Numbered from the stretch's first letter, positions 9,798-20,257 are shown. The stretch: DNA of 33,076 nucleotides from Geobacter sp. (GCA_025360785.1 JANYBN010000104.1:1-33076); one strand, 5' to 3'. Notes: generated by a model not told the origin, from the sequence alone. Translations and numbers: made by a program.

Positions 9798-10285
9798 TTC
9801 TTCCGACCATTGGCATCGCGCCATTCCAAGAGAAAACGATCTCCAGTATGTGCCAGCATGTTGGCAGACTCTGTTAAACGAACTTTGTTGCGGATTTGCT
9901 CCGGCATGAATGCCGAGGTGGCAATACTAAAAATCATGCAGAGCAATAGTACTCCCTCTGCAACACCGATAAGTAATCCGCCCAGCCGATTCAGGCTGCC
10001 TAGCATGACAAGCCGCAGGGCAGCTGTAATGACATTGCCGATAATATGAGCACAGATTCCAACAAGCAGCAGTATGATGATAAAACCAAGGAACGAAGAA
10101 AGATGCGCAGGAAGATGAAGCGCACTTTTTATCGGTGCAGCGAGCACAGGATGAAATCGGTATGCCAGCCATCCGCCAGCCAGAAGTCCAGTCAGGGAAG
10201 ATGCCTCATTGACTAGTCCTCTCATCAGGCCCTTGACGGCAAAGAAACAGAGAACCGATAAAATGATGATGTCAATAAGATTCAT
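9794..10285 (-). CDS. CvpA family membrane protein
   Basis: This 163-residue protein has the CvpA layout: a first helix (IIILSVLCFFAVKGLMRG), conserved glycine-rich segment, then three further hydrophobic helices and a short polar tail. E. coli CvpA was named for colicin V production and is linked to envelope function; the exact activity is unsettled. It sits between yqeY and dnaG and overlaps the dnaG start by four bases, which makes it an insert into the classical macromolecular-synthesis operon. The family call is good and the role is inferred only from homology. Confidence 0.85.
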   Translation of the reverse strand: MNLIDIIILSVLCFFAVKGLMRGLVNEASSLTGLLAGGWLAYRFHPVLAAPIKSALHLPAHLSSFLGFIIILLLVGICAHIIGNVITAALRLVMLGSLNRLGGLLIGVAEGVLLLCMIFSIATSAFMPEQIRNKVRLTESANMLAHTGDRFLLEWRDANGRKK

Positions 10286-10313
10286 TGTAGCGCCACGACC
10301 GATTTACAAAGAA

Positions 10314-10336
10314 GGGGCTATCTCAATGAAAGCCCC
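10314..10336 (-). terminator. Possible attenuating hairpin between yqeY and cvpA
   Basis: GGGGCT (10314-10319) and AGCCCC (10331-10336) can pair in the 90-base gap between the two genes. On the - strand the hairpin is followed by CTTCTTTGT, a weak U tract. It may lower transcription of cvpA-dnaG-rpoD relative to rpsU, as internal terminators do in the E. coli operon. This is inference from structure only. Confidence 0.35.
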
Positions 10337-10375
10337 CTTGACCGAGTGATTATTACTGAACATTCTTTCAGTGCT

Positions 10376-10819
10376 TCAAGCAAGTAGCCTGCGGACAGCA
10401 TCGCTTACAACCTTGCCATCAGCTTTGCCGGCTGTAAGGGGTGTGACGGCCTTCATTACCCGTCCCATATCTTTGGCTCCGGCTGCAGAAATGTCGGAAA
10501 TGGCCTGCCTGACTAGCGTATCAATTTCATCTGTACTCAACTGGATTGGAAGGAATTCAAGCAGAACAGCAAGCTCCAATTCCTCTTTCTCGGCCAGTTC
10601 AAGCCGATTTCCTTCACGATACATCCGGATAGATTCACGACGTTGTTTGGCCATGGTTGATATGACGTCAGTAACGGCCTTGTCGTCAAGTTCTGCGCCG
10701 CCATCAATCTCACGATTTTTAATCGCTGCACGCACCATGCGAACAGCCGAAAGGCGCAGGGTGTCCCGCGCCTTCATGGCTGCTTTCATCGCATCGTTTA
10801 ACTGTTCTTTTAATGTCAT
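10376..10819 (-). CDS. yqeY: YqeY/GatB-like domain protein
   Basis: This 147-residue protein matches the YqeY family: a helical N-terminal half (MTLKEQLNDAMKAAMKARD, then LSAVRMVRAAIKNREID) and a GatB-tail-like C-terminal half (MGRVMKAVTPLTAGKADGKV). The C-terminal fold is shared with the tRNA-binding tail of amidotransferase subunit GatB, but free-standing YqeY has no firmly known role. Placement between rpsU and the primase gene is common in several phyla and suggests cotranscription with rpsU, 34 bases upstream. Confidence 0.92.
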   Translation of the reverse strand: MTLKEQLNDAMKAAMKARDTLRLSAVRMVRAAIKNREIDGGAELDDKAVTDVISTMAKQRRESIRMYREGNRLELAEKEELELAVLLEFLPIQLSTDEIDTLVRQAISDISAAGAKDMGRVMKAVTPLTAGKADGKVVSDAVRRLLA

Positions 10820-10853
10820 ACTGTTGTTCCTGACCCCTGAAATTAGCGGGAAA

Positions 10854-11051
10854 CTAGTCGATCATTTTACGCTGTTTCTTGAGGGCGCGTTTGCGAGCTG
10901 CGATTGCCTTCTTCTTGCGTTTGATACTTGGCTTTTCAAAATGCTCACGTTTACGGACTTCTGAGAGAATGCCCGCTTTCTCGCACTGCTTTTTAAACTT
11001 TTTCAGTGCCATTTCAAACGGTTCGCTATCCTTTATTTTTACTCCCGGCAT
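10854..11051 (-). CDS. rpsU: 30S ribosomal protein S21
   Basis: S21 is a small basic protein of the 30S subunit that helps initiation. The 65-residue sequence has the expected features: a central REHFEKPS block and a Lys/Arg-rich C-terminus ([20 protein letters not shown]). It opens the macromolecular-synthesis operon. The ribosome-binding region is notable: a run of seven G bases followed by TGA (GGGGGGGTGA) lies 6-15 bases before the ATG, in a leader of about 70 bases. Confidence 0.97.
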   Translation of the reverse strand: MPGVKIKDSEPFEMALKKFKKQCEKAGILSEVRKREHFEKPSIKRKKKAIAARKRALKKQRKMID

Positions 11052-11127
11052 GTAAAATCACCCCCCCGTTTTTTATTATCCTAGTAAATTAATATGTTGT
11101 CATCAATAGAAAAATTGAGAGTTGTGT

Positions 11128-11155
11128 ACAATAGCATATTGGGCAACATTGTCAA
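11128..11155 (-). promoter_or_regulatory. Sigma-70 promoter for rpsU-yqeY-cvpA-dnaG-rpoD
   Basis: On the - strand, a perfect -35 TTGACA (11155-11150) and -10 TATTGT (11133-11128) are separated by 16 bases. The expected start is about 70 bases before rpsU. It lies only 28 bases downstream of the hisE stop, with no hairpin between, so transcripts from the his genes may also enter this operon. Confidence 0.75.
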
Positions 11156-11182
11156 TAACCAAATGTTTGAGAAGGTCAAGGA

Positions 11183-11515
11183 CTAAGTTGTTTCGATGCG
11201 GGCAGCCTTCTCTATAATGCCTGACGTACCAAATCTTCGTCGCAACTCATTGTATACCGCATCTGGCGGAATGTTCTGATGCCCGAGTAGAACAAGGAGA
11301 TGAAAGATAAGATCGGCTGATTCATAGACAATTTCATCATGGATGCCACCTTTGCCGGCAATGACTACTTCTGTAGCTTCCTCGCCTATTTTTTTGAGGA
11401 TCTTGTCAATTCCACCGCGCATAAGGGAAGATGTATAGGAACTGTCAGTTGGATTGCTCTTGCGGTCTAGTATGACCTGATAGACAGCCTGGAGAATGTC
11501 GCTTTCGTTTGTCAT
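11183..11515 (-). CDS. hisE: Phosphoribosyl-ATP pyrophosphatase (histidine biosynthesis)
   Basis: HisE hydrolyses phosphoribosyl-ATP to phosphoribosyl-AMP, the second step of histidine synthesis. The 110-residue all-helical protein shows the MazG-like metal-binding pattern: [13 protein letters not shown], then [18 protein letters not shown]. It is free-standing rather than fused to HisI; hisI is not in the window. The ATG overlaps the hisF stop as ATGA, so translation is coupled. It is the last his gene before the rpsU promoter. Confidence 0.95.
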   Translation of the reverse strand: MTNESDILQAVYQVILDRKSNPTDSSYTSSLMRGGIDKILKKIGEEATEVVIAGKGGIHDEIVYESADLIFHLLVLLGHQNIPPDAVYNELRRRFGTSGIIEKAARIETT

Positions 11516-12273
11516 AATCGAACCTCTACACCTTTATCCCGGAGATATTCCTTTGCCTGTCCTATAGTGTATTCCCGATAGTGAAAAATCGAAGCAGCCA
11601 GACAGGCACTGGCCCCTGCTGTCGTAAAACCGTCATAGAGATGCTCCAGATTGCCAACGCCGCCGGAAGCGATAACCGGTATTGAAACTGCGTCCACTAC
11701 GGCACGAGTCAGTTCCAGATCATAGCCGTCCTTGGTGCCGTCGCAATCCATGCTTGTCAAGAGAATCTCGCCTGATCCGTACGCTTCCATCCTGACAGCC
11801 CACTCGACGACATCAAGCCCGGTTGGTTTGCGGCCACCATGTGTATACACCTCCCACCGTATTTCGCCAGGTACCCGACGAGCGTCGATTGCCACTACAG
11901 TGCACTGCGAGCCGAAACGTTCGGCGGCTTCACGGACAAAGTCGGGCCGGTCAACCGCAGCAGTGTTAATGGAGGTTTTATCCGCGCCGGCATTGAGCAG
12001 GCGGCGGATATCATCAACACAGCGGATTCCGCCACCGACGGTTAACGGCATGAATACCCGCTCAGCGGTACGTCGTACGACATCAACTATGGTATCCCGC
12101 TGATCGGAGGAAGCAGTAATGTCCAAAAAGGTCAGTTCATCTGCCCCCTCCAGATCGTAGCGCTCAGCAATCTCGACCGGATCTCCGGCATCACGCAATT
12201 CCAGAAACTGAACCCCCTTGACGACGCGGCCACCTTTTACATCCAGACAGGGAATAATACGTTTAGTAAGCAT
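11512..12273 (-). CDS. hisF: Imidazole glycerol phosphate synthase, cyclase subunit
   Basis: HisF uses ammonia from HisH to convert PRFAR into imidazole glycerol phosphate and AICAR, linking histidine and purine synthesis. The 253-residue (beta/alpha)8 barrel has the catalytic aspartates in [14 protein letters not shown] (about residue 11) and [13 protein letters not shown] (about 130), and phosphate-binding loops VGGGIR and ASGGVG. It starts two bases after the hisA stop and its partner hisH lies upstream in the same run. Confidence 0.97.
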   Translation of the reverse strand: MLTKRIIPCLDVKGGRVVKGVQFLELRDAGDPVEIAERYDLEGADELTFLDITASSDQRDTIVDVVRRTAERVFMPLTVGGGIRCVDDIRRLLNAGADKTSINTAAVDRPDFVREAAERFGSQCTVVAIDARRVPGEIRWEVYTHGGRKPTGLDVVEWAVRMEAYGSGEILLTSMDCDGTKDGYDLELTRAVVDAVSIPVIASGGVGNLEHLYDGFTTAGASACLAASIFHYREYTIGQAKEYLRDKGVEVRL

Positions 12274-12275
12274 TT

Positions 12276-13007
12276 CTAGCTTCGTCCCTTTGTGAGCGCT
12301 ATCGCTTCGCTCAACTTGATTGCACCTGTATAGACGGCTTTACCGGTGATGACGCCGGATATTCCACAGGACTCAATTGCCATCAGATTTTCAATGTCCT
12401 TCAGGCTTGAGACGCCACCGGAAGCTATCACAGGGATCGAAACAGCCTCAGCCAGTGCTTTGGTCGCCTCCAGATTTGGCCCTTGCAGCATACCGTCCCG
12501 GGCAATGTCGGTGTAGATAAGTGCTGTGACACCAAAATCCTCAAATTTACGGGCCAGTTCAACGGCTGTGATGTCGGTCAGTTCGGCCCACCCCTGAACC
12601 GCCACCATTCCGTTTTTGGCATCAATGCCGACCACGATCCGCCCTGGGAATTTTGCACAAGCTTCGCGGACCAGTTCAGGGTTCCGCTGCGCTGCAGTGC
12701 CGATGATGACGCGGGAAAGTCCCAGCGACAGATACGCCTCAATTGTGGCTATATCACGGATACCGCCTCCCAGTTGTGCCGGAATAGTGATGGACTTCAG
12801 AATTGCCTCAATGGCTCCCCGGTTCTTCGGCTGGCCGGCAAAGGCACCGTCAAGGTCGACGATATGCAGCAGTTCGGCGCCCTCGTCCTGCCAGGCAAGA
12901 GCCTGTGCCCCGGGGTTGTCGTTGAATACTGTATCTTTATCCATCAGCCCCTGTTCCAGGCGGACGCATTTTCCTTCTTTCAAATCTATGGCAGGAATTA
13001 CGATCAT
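12276..13007 (-). CDS. hisA: ProFAR isomerase HisA
   Basis: HisA isomerises ProFAR to PRFAR by an Amadori rearrangement. The 243-residue barrel is a paralogue of HisF and has its signature [15 protein letters not shown] with catalytic Asp8, the half-barrel repeats LGGGIRD and ASGGVSSL, and [14 protein letters not shown] with the second catalytic Asp near residue 129. The start overlaps the hisH stop as ATGA. Confidence 0.97.
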   Translation of the reverse strand: MIVIPAIDLKEGKCVRLEQGLMDKDTVFNDNPGAQALAWQDEGAELLHIVDLDGAFAGQPKNRGAIEAILKSITIPAQLGGGIRDIATIEAYLSLGLSRVIIGTAAQRNPELVREACAKFPGRIVVGIDAKNGMVAVQGWAELTDITAVELARKFEDFGVTALIYTDIARDGMLQGPNLEATKALAEAVSIPVIASGGVSSLKDIENLMAIESCGISGVITGKAVYTGAIKLSEAIALTKGRS

Positions 13008-13627
13008 TTTAGCTCCGCAAAATTCTTCAGGATCTGCAGGCCGATTGCCTGCGATTTTTCCGGGTGAAACTGGGTGGCGACAACATTGTCCTTCCAGACT
13101 GATGAGCAGAATTCGATGCCGTAGTCGGTAGTTGTTGCGATCACACTGCTGTCATCCGGCTTGGCGTAATAGGAGTGGACAAAATAGACGTTGCTGCCGT
13201 CAGCGACCCCCTCAAAAATCGGCGGGCGCCGTTTGAACGAAAGTTGGTTCCAGCCCATCTGCGGAACTTTCAACTTTTCGCCCGCCACCGTCATCTGGTC
13301 CGGAAAGCGAAGCACATGACCGGGGATGACATTCAAGCCGCTATACAGACCAAACTCCACACTGTCACTGAACAGCAGCTGCATTCCGACGCAGATTCCC
13401 AGAAACGGCCTTCCCTCGGCAATGACCTTCAGGATCGGCTCGACAAACCCTCCCTGTTCCAGGTTGTGCATGCAGTCGCGAAACGCGCCGACACCAGGCA
13501 ATACGACCCGTTCGGCCTGAAGTACAACCTGCGGGTCGTCGGTAATAATCGCCTCGCTGCCGATCTTCTCAAACCCTTTTTGCACGGAGCGGAGGTTGCC
13601 CATGCCGTAGTCGATAATAGCTATCAT
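13004..13627 (-). CDS. hisH: Imidazole glycerol phosphate synthase, glutaminase subunit
   Basis: HisH is the class I glutamine amidotransferase that supplies ammonia to HisF. The 207-residue protein has [12 protein letters not shown] at the start, the nucleophile loop [10 protein letters not shown] (Cys about 79) and the His-Glu of the triad in [10 protein letters not shown] near the end. Its start overlaps the stop of the upstream chemoreceptor gene as ATGA, an unusual partner for a histidine gene. hisB, hisC, hisD and hisG are not in the window. Confidence 0.97.
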   Translation of the reverse strand: MIAIIDYGMGNLRSVQKGFEKIGSEAIITDDPQVVLQAERVVLPGVGAFRDCMHNLEQGGFVEPILKVIAEGRPFLGICVGMQLLFSDSVEFGLYSGLNVIPGHVLRFPDQMTVAGEKLKVPQMGWNQLSFKRRPPIFEGVADGSNVYFVHSYYAKPDDSSVIATTTDYGIEFCSSVWKDNVVATQFHPEKSQAIGLQILKNFAELK

Positions 13628-15180
13628 TTTATACCGCTCTTGTTAAGGTGCGGACCATAGCGCCTGTCGGCTCCCTTGATATGATTGATCAGCCAATCCT
13701 GCAGGAAATTAATTACATCCTGGGCTATGAGAGGTTCGCCAGCATTGAACTTCCCGATCAGATCGGTGACCTGATCAAGCAGCTTCTTGTGCAGGGCCTT
13801 GTGCTGGGTCTCTTCAGGATAATGAGTCTGAGCGAAGTTGCGCTCTTCATCGGCAAAGTGATTGATTGTGTACTCCGCCAAACCGTTCAGCACACGACCA
13901 ACAGCCTCTTTGCTCTTTTTTTGCTGCATGGCATCGGCCAGATCATTGACCATATTGAAGAGAACTTTGTGCTGCTCATCGAATTTCGAAACGCCGGTCG
14001 CAAACGATGCGTCCCACTCCAGTGCCTTTGACAGGCGGAAATGACCGACCAATTCATGCAGGCTGTCAACCTCTCTGGCCAGGGTGGTGGTGGCCTGTGT
14101 TGTGCTGCGGGAGTTTTCTACATTGCGATTCACAACATCGGTGATCATCTGGATATTGTTGGTGATCTCCTGCGTCGTAGCCGTCTGTTCTTCGGCGGCG
14201 GTTGCCACCTGGCTGATCTGCATGGTCAGGTCATTGATCTTGTTGAGAATGTCCTCCAGAGCTTCACCGGAACGGGTCGTTTCAGCCGTACCCCGTTTGA
14301 CTTCATCAACACCTTCGGACATGGAGCTGACAGCACTCTGTGTTTCATTCTGAATTGTTTTGATCATGGCGGCGATCTCTTTTGTCGCCTTGGTCGTGCG
14401 CTCTGCAAGAGCTCGAACCTCGTCGGCAACTACCGCGAACCCACGCCCCTGTTCGCCGGCCCTTGCAGCTTCGATAGCTGCGTTCAGCGCCAGAAGATTG
14501 GTTTGATCAGCAATGTCCTGAATCGTGTTGACGATCGCACCGATTTGATCCGAGCGTTGTCCCAGACCTTCAACCGTTTGGGATGATACATTTACGCGCT
14601 GCGCGATATTCTCCATCAGACGGGAGCTGCTCTGAACCAGTTGAGAACCGCTGTGAGTCTGGTCTGTCGCTTTCTGGGCGCTTTCAGCGGCATAGAGACA
14701 GTTGCGGGCAATGTCGCCGGAGGTGGCCGACATCTCTTCACTGGCTGTGGCGATAGTGCTGGCCTGAATGGCGACATCTTCGGCAGCTGAAGCCATGGCA
14801 TCGGTTGTGGACCGGACCAGCACCACGGAGTCGCGCACCGTATCAGCAACTGCAAAGAACTGGCGCATGGCTTTGTTCATATCGGTCATCATGGTGTTGA
14901 AGGCGGTGGCCAAGCGTGCAAATTCACCGCCGCCGGTTACGTCGGCCCGGATGGACAGATCGCCGGCAGCAGCCTTTTCGAGTGCCGTCACAATGCCGGC
15001 CAACGGCCTGAAGGCGCTGCTGCTGAGCAAACCGAGAATGACAGATGTTGCAATCAGCAGTACTGTGCCGATAGCAATTGAAATAAGAAGATCTCCCTTG
15101 GGATTGAGGAGTGCCATGGATGCGACGGTCAAAACTATTCCCAGGGCATTCCCGAAGATGATACGAACGGTAAACGACAT
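13624..15180 (-). CDS. Methyl-accepting chemotaxis protein with C-terminal bacteriohemerythrin domain
   Basis: This 518-residue receptor has two hydrophobic segments (about 7-25 and 31-53) with almost nothing between, so there is no periplasmic sensor domain. A HAMP region follows ([20 protein letters not shown]), then a long coiled-coil signalling domain with the hairpin tip [20 protein letters not shown] and [16 protein letters not shown]. The C-terminal 130 residues are a hemerythrin domain with the diiron ligands in FDEQHK, HFADEE, HKALHKK and HIKGAD. Hemerythrin-tipped receptors such as Desulfovibrio DcrH sense oxygen or redox state, so a cytoplasmic oxygen/redox sensor is inferred. It lies 24 bases after glyS and overlaps hisH by four bases. 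Housekeeping-operon placement of a chemoreceptor is odd. Confidence 0.93.
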   Translation of the reverse strand: MSFTVRIIFGNALGIVLTVASMALLNPKGDLLISIAIGTVLLIATSVILGLLSSSAFRPLAGIVTALEKAAAGDLSIRADVTGGGEFARLATAFNTMMTDMNKAMRQFFAVADTVRDSVVLVRSTTDAMASAAEDVAIQASTIATASEEMSATSGDIARNCLYAAESAQKATDQTHSGSQLVQSSSRLMENIAQRVNVSSQTVEGLGQRSDQIGAIVNTIQDIADQTNLLALNAAIEAARAGEQGRGFAVVADEVRALAERTTKATKEIAAMIKTIQNETQSAVSSMSEGVDEVKRGTAETTRSGEALEDILNKINDLTMQISQVATAAEEQTATTQEITNNIQMITDVVNRNVENSRSTTQATTTLAREVDSLHELVGHFRLSKALEWDASFATGVSKFDEQHKVLFNMVNDLADAMQQKKSKEAVGRVLNGLAEYTINHFADEERNFAQTHYPEETQHKALHKKLLDQVTDLIGKFNAGEPLIAQDVINFLQDWLINHIKGADRRYGPHLNKSGIK

Positions 15181-15204
15181 TTGTAGCTCCTGTAAGGTCG
15201 GTGG

Positions 15205-17268
15205 TTAAGCAAGCCTTGAAAAATCGGCAATTTTGCCGAACATGCGGGCGATGGTAGTCAGCAAAGCCAGGCGGTTTGTTCTCACCCGTTGATCTTCAGC
15301 CATGACCATTACTTTATCGAAGAAGCTGTCTACCGGTCCGCGCAATGTTGCGATCTCGGTCAGGGCATCCAGCCATGCACCGGACGATATTAATCCCTCT
15401 GCCGCACTCTTTACTCTCTGTGTCGCTTCGTACAATCCGCCTTCCGCATCATCCTGGAAGAGCGCTGGGTCAACCGGAGCGTCGATACCATCTTTGATGA
15501 TGTTGCCGACGCGTTTGAATGCCACTGTTAACGGTTCAAAGTCCGGGTGCGTCTTAAATTCTGCCAGTGCAACAATACGGGCCTTTACGTCGACCAGGTC
15601 AACGAAACCGGCAGCGATAGCGGCATCAACAGCATCAGGCGCATAAGAACTTCCCAGCAGATTGACAAACCGGGCCCGGAAAAATTCCAGCACATCGCCT
15701 GCAACCTGCTCTTTCGGGCGGGTTAATTTAGCGGACAGAAGCGTCAATGACTCGTCTATCAGCGAACTCAACGACAGGCGGTATCCCTCTTCAAGAATGA
15801 TGGCAATAATGCCGATGGTTGCGCGCCGCAGGGCGTACGGGTCTGCGGCGCCGGTAGGGATCAGCCCGACTCCGAAGCAGCCGCAGATCGTATCCAGTTT
15901 GTCGGCTATGGAGACAAAAGCACCACAATCTGATGCGGGAAGCTCTCCACCTGCCTGAGTAGGCAGGTAATGTTCGGCAATGGCATTGGCAACTTCAGTA
16001 CTTTCACCTTCCAGCAGGGCATACTCACGCCCCATGATCCCTTGTACCTCGGGGAATTCGCCCACCATACCCGAAACCAGGTCGGCTTTGCAGAGCCATG
16101 CAGCGCGTGAGGCCTGGCTCTTGATGGCTGGATTTATCTGGTCGGCCAATCCTTCAGCCAGCGACCTGAAGCGCTCCATCTTCTCAAAGGAGGTACCCAG
16201 CTTCTGCTGGTAGACGACCTTTTTGAGCGATTCCACCCGTTCGTCCAGGCGTACTTTTTTATCCTCTTCAAAGAAAAAGCGGGCATCGGATAAACGGGCA
16301 CGCAGAACACGCTCGTTCCCTTTGACGACAACCGAGGGATCTTCGGTCAGAGTGTTGTTGATGGTAATAAAGCCGGGCAGCAATCCTCCGTCGGCGTCAA
16401 CAATGGAAAAATAGCGCTGATGGCTACGCATCGAGGTAATCAGAACCTCTTTGGGAACCTTCAGGAATTCGGAGGAGAAGGTGCCATGAACGGCACTTGG
16501 ATATTCAACCAGATACGTTACCTGTTCCAGCAGCTCTTCATCGGGCAGCAGATGACCACCGGCAGCGACAGCGACCCGGTGTGTTTCACGCCTAATGATC
16601 TCTTTGCGCTTTTCCGGATCCGGGATGACAAAATGCCGCTCACATTCATCCAGATAATGGACAAAATTGTTTACCGGGAAGGGGGTGTTGGCCATAAAAC
16701 GGTGCCCGCGTGAGACTTTGCCGCTCTCAACCGTACCGAAAGAGAACGGTACAATTGTGCCGTCGAACAGCGCCACGATCCAGTGAATCGGCCGGGCGAA
16801 CCGCACCTCCTGGTCTCCCCAGCGCATTGACTTTTTGAAGGGGATGTTTGCGACCAACGCCGGAAGCAACTCAGTCAGCAGCTCATAGGTAGGCCGGCCG
16901 GTTACCTGTTTGCTGACGAACAGATATTCGCCCTTATCAGTAGTAATTGTCTGCAGGGCAGCAACATCAACTCCCTGGCCACGGGCAAAGCCTTCGGCGG
17001 CCTTGGTCGGCTTGCCTTCAGCATCGTAGGCAGCTTTAATTGACGGCCCGGTAGCCGTGAGCTCAGCGTCCGGCTGAATTGCCGGGATACCCTTTACTAC
17101 CAGCACCAGTCGTCGTGGTGTTGCCAGCGTTTTTATCTCGGTAAACGAGAGGCGGGCAAGAGCAAGTTCTTTGGTTATGATTGCTTCCATATCCGCAGTG
17201 GCGCGCGGTATGAATCCGGCCGGAATCTCTTCGCAACCGATTTCAAGAAAAAGTTCTTTGGTGTTCAT
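15205..17268 (-). CDS. glyS: Glycyl-tRNA synthetase, beta subunit
   Basis: The beta subunit binds tRNA-Gly and is needed for aminoacylation in the alpha2beta2 enzyme. The 687-residue length is normal. Recognisable blocks include LFLEIGCEEIPAGFIPRA at the start, FKKSMRWGD and ARPIHWIVALFDG, GFITINNT, an HD-like part (about 430-600) with GGELPASDCGAFVSIADKLD, and an anticodon-binding C-terminus with DSFFDKVMVMAED. Its ATG shares one base with the glyQ stop (TGATG), so the subunits are translationally coupled. Confidence 0.97.
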   Translation of the reverse strand: MNTKELFLEIGCEEIPAGFIPRATADMEAIITKELALARLSFTEIKTLATPRRLVLVVKGIPAIQPDAELTATGPSIKAAYDAEGKPTKAAEGFARGQGVDVAALQTITTDKGEYLFVSKQVTGRPTYELLTELLPALVANIPFKKSMRWGDQEVRFARPIHWIVALFDGTIVPFSFGTVESGKVSRGHRFMANTPFPVNNFVHYLDECERHFVIPDPEKRKEIIRRETHRVAVAAGGHLLPDEELLEQVTYLVEYPSAVHGTFSSEFLKVPKEVLITSMRSHQRYFSIVDADGGLLPGFITINNTLTEDPSVVVKGNERVLRARLSDARFFFEEDKKVRLDERVESLKKVVYQQKLGTSFEKMERFRSLAEGLADQINPAIKSQASRAAWLCKADLVSGMVGEFPEVQGIMGREYALLEGESTEVANAIAEHYLPTQAGGELPASDCGAFVSIADKLDTICGCFGVGLIPTGAADPYALRRATIGIIAIILEEGYRLSLSSLIDESLTLLSAKLTRPKEQVAGDVLEFFRARFVNLLGSSYAPDAVDAAIAAGFVDLVDVKARIVALAEFKTHPDFEPLTVAFKRVGNIIKDGIDAPVDPALFQDDAEGGLYEATQRVKSAAEGLISSGAWLDALTEIATLRGPVDSFFDKVMVMAEDQRVRTNRLALLTTIARMFGKIADFSRLA

Positions 17269-18146
17269 CAGGCAATACCTCCTTTCAGCAGTGGGAAGCC
17301 CAGACGTTCACGCATCCGCAGATATCCCTCTGCACAGACACGGGCTACGCCGCGAACGCGACCGATGTAGGAAGCGCGTTCGGTGACTGAAATCGCCCCG
17401 CGGGCATCAAGAAGGTTGAAAGTGTGGGAACACTTCATGACGTAATCGTATGCCGGCAGCACCAGCTCCTTCTCAACCAGGCGCAGGCACTCTTTTTCGT
17501 ACATGGTGAAGAGCTGCAGCAGCATGTCAACATCCGCCTCTTCGAAGTTGTGTCGCGAGAACTCGACTTCGCTTTCATGATGGATGTCGCCGTATTTTAT
17601 CCCCTTGACCCACTCCAGGTCATAGACGTTGTCTACCCCCTGCAGGTACATGGCGATGCGTTCGCAGCCATAGGTGATTTCCGATGGAATCGGTTTCAGG
17701 TCGATCCCGCCGGCCTGCTGGAAGTAGGTAAACTGGGTGATTTCCATCCCGTCCAGCCAGACTTCCCACCCCAGTCCCCAGGCGCCCAGAGTCGGCGATT
17801 CCCAGTCGTCTTCGACAAAGCGGATATCATGCTTGGCAGGATCAAGCCCGAAAGAGCGGAGCGAATCCAGGTACAGGTCAAGAATATTGAGTGGCGATGG
17901 CTTCATGATGACCTGAAACTGATAGTAATGCTGCAGCCGGTTGGGGTTTTCACCGTAACGCCCGTCGGTGGGGCGTCGTGACGGTTCCACGTAGGCTACG
18001 TTCCATGGTTCCGGGCCTAGTACGCGCAGAAATGTGGCCGGATTGAATGTGCCGGCACCCTTTTCCGTGTCATATGGCTGCTGGATGATGCAGCCCTGTT
18101 TGGCCCAATAGCCCTGTAGGGAAAGGATAAGATCTTGAAATGTCAC
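17268..18146 (-). CDS. glyQ: Glycyl-tRNA synthetase, alpha subunit
   Basis: The alpha subunit carries the class II catalytic core that activates glycine. The open frame runs much further upstream, but the real start is the GTG at 18146: it gives the family-typical [18 protein letters not shown] opening, has GGAGG seven bases before it, and yields 292 residues, the usual size. Motifs include [39 protein letters not shown] and the conserved [15 protein letters not shown]. The upstream extension overlaps a promoter and the HAD gene and is not coding. Confidence 0.97.
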   Translation of the reverse strand: MTFQDLILSLQGYWAKQGCIIQQPYDTEKGAGTFNPATFLRVLGPEPWNVAYVEPSRRPTDGRYGENPNRLQHYYQFQVIMKPSPLNILDLYLDSLRSFGLDPAKHDIRFVEDDWESPTLGAWGLGWEVWLDGMEITQFTYFQQAGGIDLKPIPSEITYGCERIAMYLQGVDNVYDLEWVKGIKYGDIHHESEVEFSRHNFEEADVDMLLQLFTMYEKECLRLVEKELVLPAYDYVMKCSHTFNLLDARGAISVTERASYIGRVRGVARVCAEGYLRMRERLGFPLLKGGIA

Positions 18147-18197
18147 GCATGTACCTCCGGATGGGGAGTCTGATTGTTTGGTGCCAAAGAAATGTAA

Positions 18198-18226
18198 GTA
18201 ATAACAGGAATAGCGGCTTCGGTCAA
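18198..18226 (-). promoter_or_regulatory. Sigma-70 promoter for the glyQ-glyS-chemoreceptor-his unit
   Basis: On the - strand, -35 TTGACC (18226-18221) and -10 TATTAC (18203-18198) are 17 bases apart. The predicted start lies about 45 bases before the glyQ GTG, in the 149-base gap after the HAD gene. No T-box or glycine riboswitch structure is apparent in this short leader. Confidence 0.65.
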
Positions 18227-18295
18227 GGTTGCGAAGATGACGAACTGCAAATTCGGAAGCAGTAATGAGATAAAACGATCTGTCTGCGTATGAGA

Positions 18296-18970
18296 TTAGA
18301 TGAGCGACGACAGTGAGTCCGTGACAAATGTAGCCTGGTCGAGTCTGTCGGCGGGATAGCTGTTGGTTACGGCACACACCATTAATCCTGCCGCCTTGGC
18401 AGCGGATATCCCGGCAGGAGTATCTTCTATAGCAATAGTTGCGTTTTTTGAGATGGAATTGTGAGCAGACTGCAGCCGCTGGAAAGCAAGTTGGTAACAT
18501 TCAGGATCAGGCTTGCTTACTGCGACATCGTCGGCAGTTACAATAACGTCAAAATAGTCTGAGATGCCGAGCATTGCCAGGATTGGATCAATATCAGACC
18601 TGAGAGCGCCGCTGCATATTGCCAACGGAATTTTTTGCGCATGCAGAAAAAAAATCAGCTCCAATACACCTGGATATGCAGAGACGTCCGACCGGATGAT
18701 TTCCTGAAAGAAGGATGCTTTTTGTTCAATAAGAGAGTGTAATTTGTCCGGAATGAGCATCGTCCCTTTCGAGGAAAAGGCGTGTCTGAATGCGTCCCTG
18801 TCATCGAAGCCTATATAGGTCTCAACGTATTCCTGCCAGGTGAAATGAAGACCTAGCGGCTCCAATGTCCGCTGGAAAGCCGCATAGTGAAGCGGCTCCG
18901 TATCTACAATAACCCCGTCAAAGTCGAAAATGACGGTCTCTGTCTGTATTCCATTTGGAAAAATAACCAT
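18296..18970 (-). CDS. HAD-superfamily hydrolase (beta-phosphoglucomutase / phosphatase-like)
   Basis: The 224-residue protein has the HAD motifs in order: nucleophile loop [17 protein letters not shown] (catalytic Asp about 16), a helical cap (residues about 25-95), motif II serine in ICSGAL, motif III lysine in SKPDPECY, and motif IV acidic residues in [16 protein letters not shown]. This arrangement fits the subfamily that includes beta-phosphoglucomutase and small sugar-phosphate phosphatases. The substrate cannot be told from sequence. It stands alone, separated from glyQ by 149 bases that hold the glyQ promoter, and divergent from gap. Confidence 0.9.
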   Translation of the reverse strand: MVIFPNGIQTETVIFDFDGVIVDTEPLHYAAFQRTLEPLGLHFTWQEYVETYIGFDDRDAFRHAFSSKGTMLIPDKLHSLIEQKASFFQEIIRSDVSAYPGVLELIFFLHAQKIPLAICSGALRSDIDPILAMLGISDYFDVIVTADDVAVSKPDPECYQLAFQRLQSAHNSISKNATIAIEDTPAGISAAKAAGLMVCAVTNSYPADRLDQATFVTDSLSSLI

Positions 18971-19049
18971 GGATTAAGTTGCCTATTCCTTCATTTTGAA
19001 ATTCAATTCAGGTTGCTAAAATAGCATTTCTTATGTTCGTAAAACAATG

Positions 19050-19076
19050 AAAAAGCCCCCGAAAGGATGGCTCTTT
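19050..19076 (-). terminator. Weak hairpin in the HAD-gap divergent region
   Basis: AAAAAGCC (19050-19057) and GGCTCTTT (19069-19076) can pair with one mismatch, and the - strand reads into TTTTT. It looks like a terminator, but no gene on the - strand precedes it. It may be a relic or may reduce antisense transcription from the gap promoter region. Nothing else recognisable is seen in 18971-19140. Confidence 0.3.
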
Positions 19077-19142
19077 ATATGCTTTTCCAAAAATTAAGTT
19101 GTATGTACATAATTCTTTTTTTTAAATCATACTGAAATATGG

Positions 19143-19198
19143 TTGACGATTTGTTATTATGCTCTATTATTTGGAAAAGATTTTACCGTATACACGGT
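19143..19198 (+). promoter_or_regulatory. gap promoter with a downstream palindrome
   Basis: TTGACG (19143-19148) and TATTAT (19165-19170) are 16 bases apart, about 65 bases before gap. The inverted repeat ACCGT-ATAC-ACGGT (19185-19198) falls just after the predicted start, where a repressor would block elongation. The promoter is convincing. The operator is a guess based on symmetry only. Confidence 0.6.
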
Positions 19199-19225
19199 GA
19201 GAGTGCAGGACATCTTTCAATCTAG

Positions 19226-20239
<1,014 letters not shown>

Positions 20240-20257
20240 CAAATAATTTTTAGAAGG

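Noticed and set aside
10371-10964. 197-codon + strand frame opposite yqeY and rpsU
   Set aside because: It is antisense to two conserved genes, serine/arginine-rich in the way shadows are, and lacks a ribosome-binding site.
18147-18297. T-box or glycine riboswitch before glyQ
   Set aside because: The predicted leader is about 45 bases, too short, and no T-box sequence or glycine aptamer pattern is present.
18147-18500. N-terminal extension of glyQ by 118 codons
   Set aside because: It overlaps the HAD gene and a good promoter. The GTG at 18146 with GGAGG gives the family-typical N-terminus.
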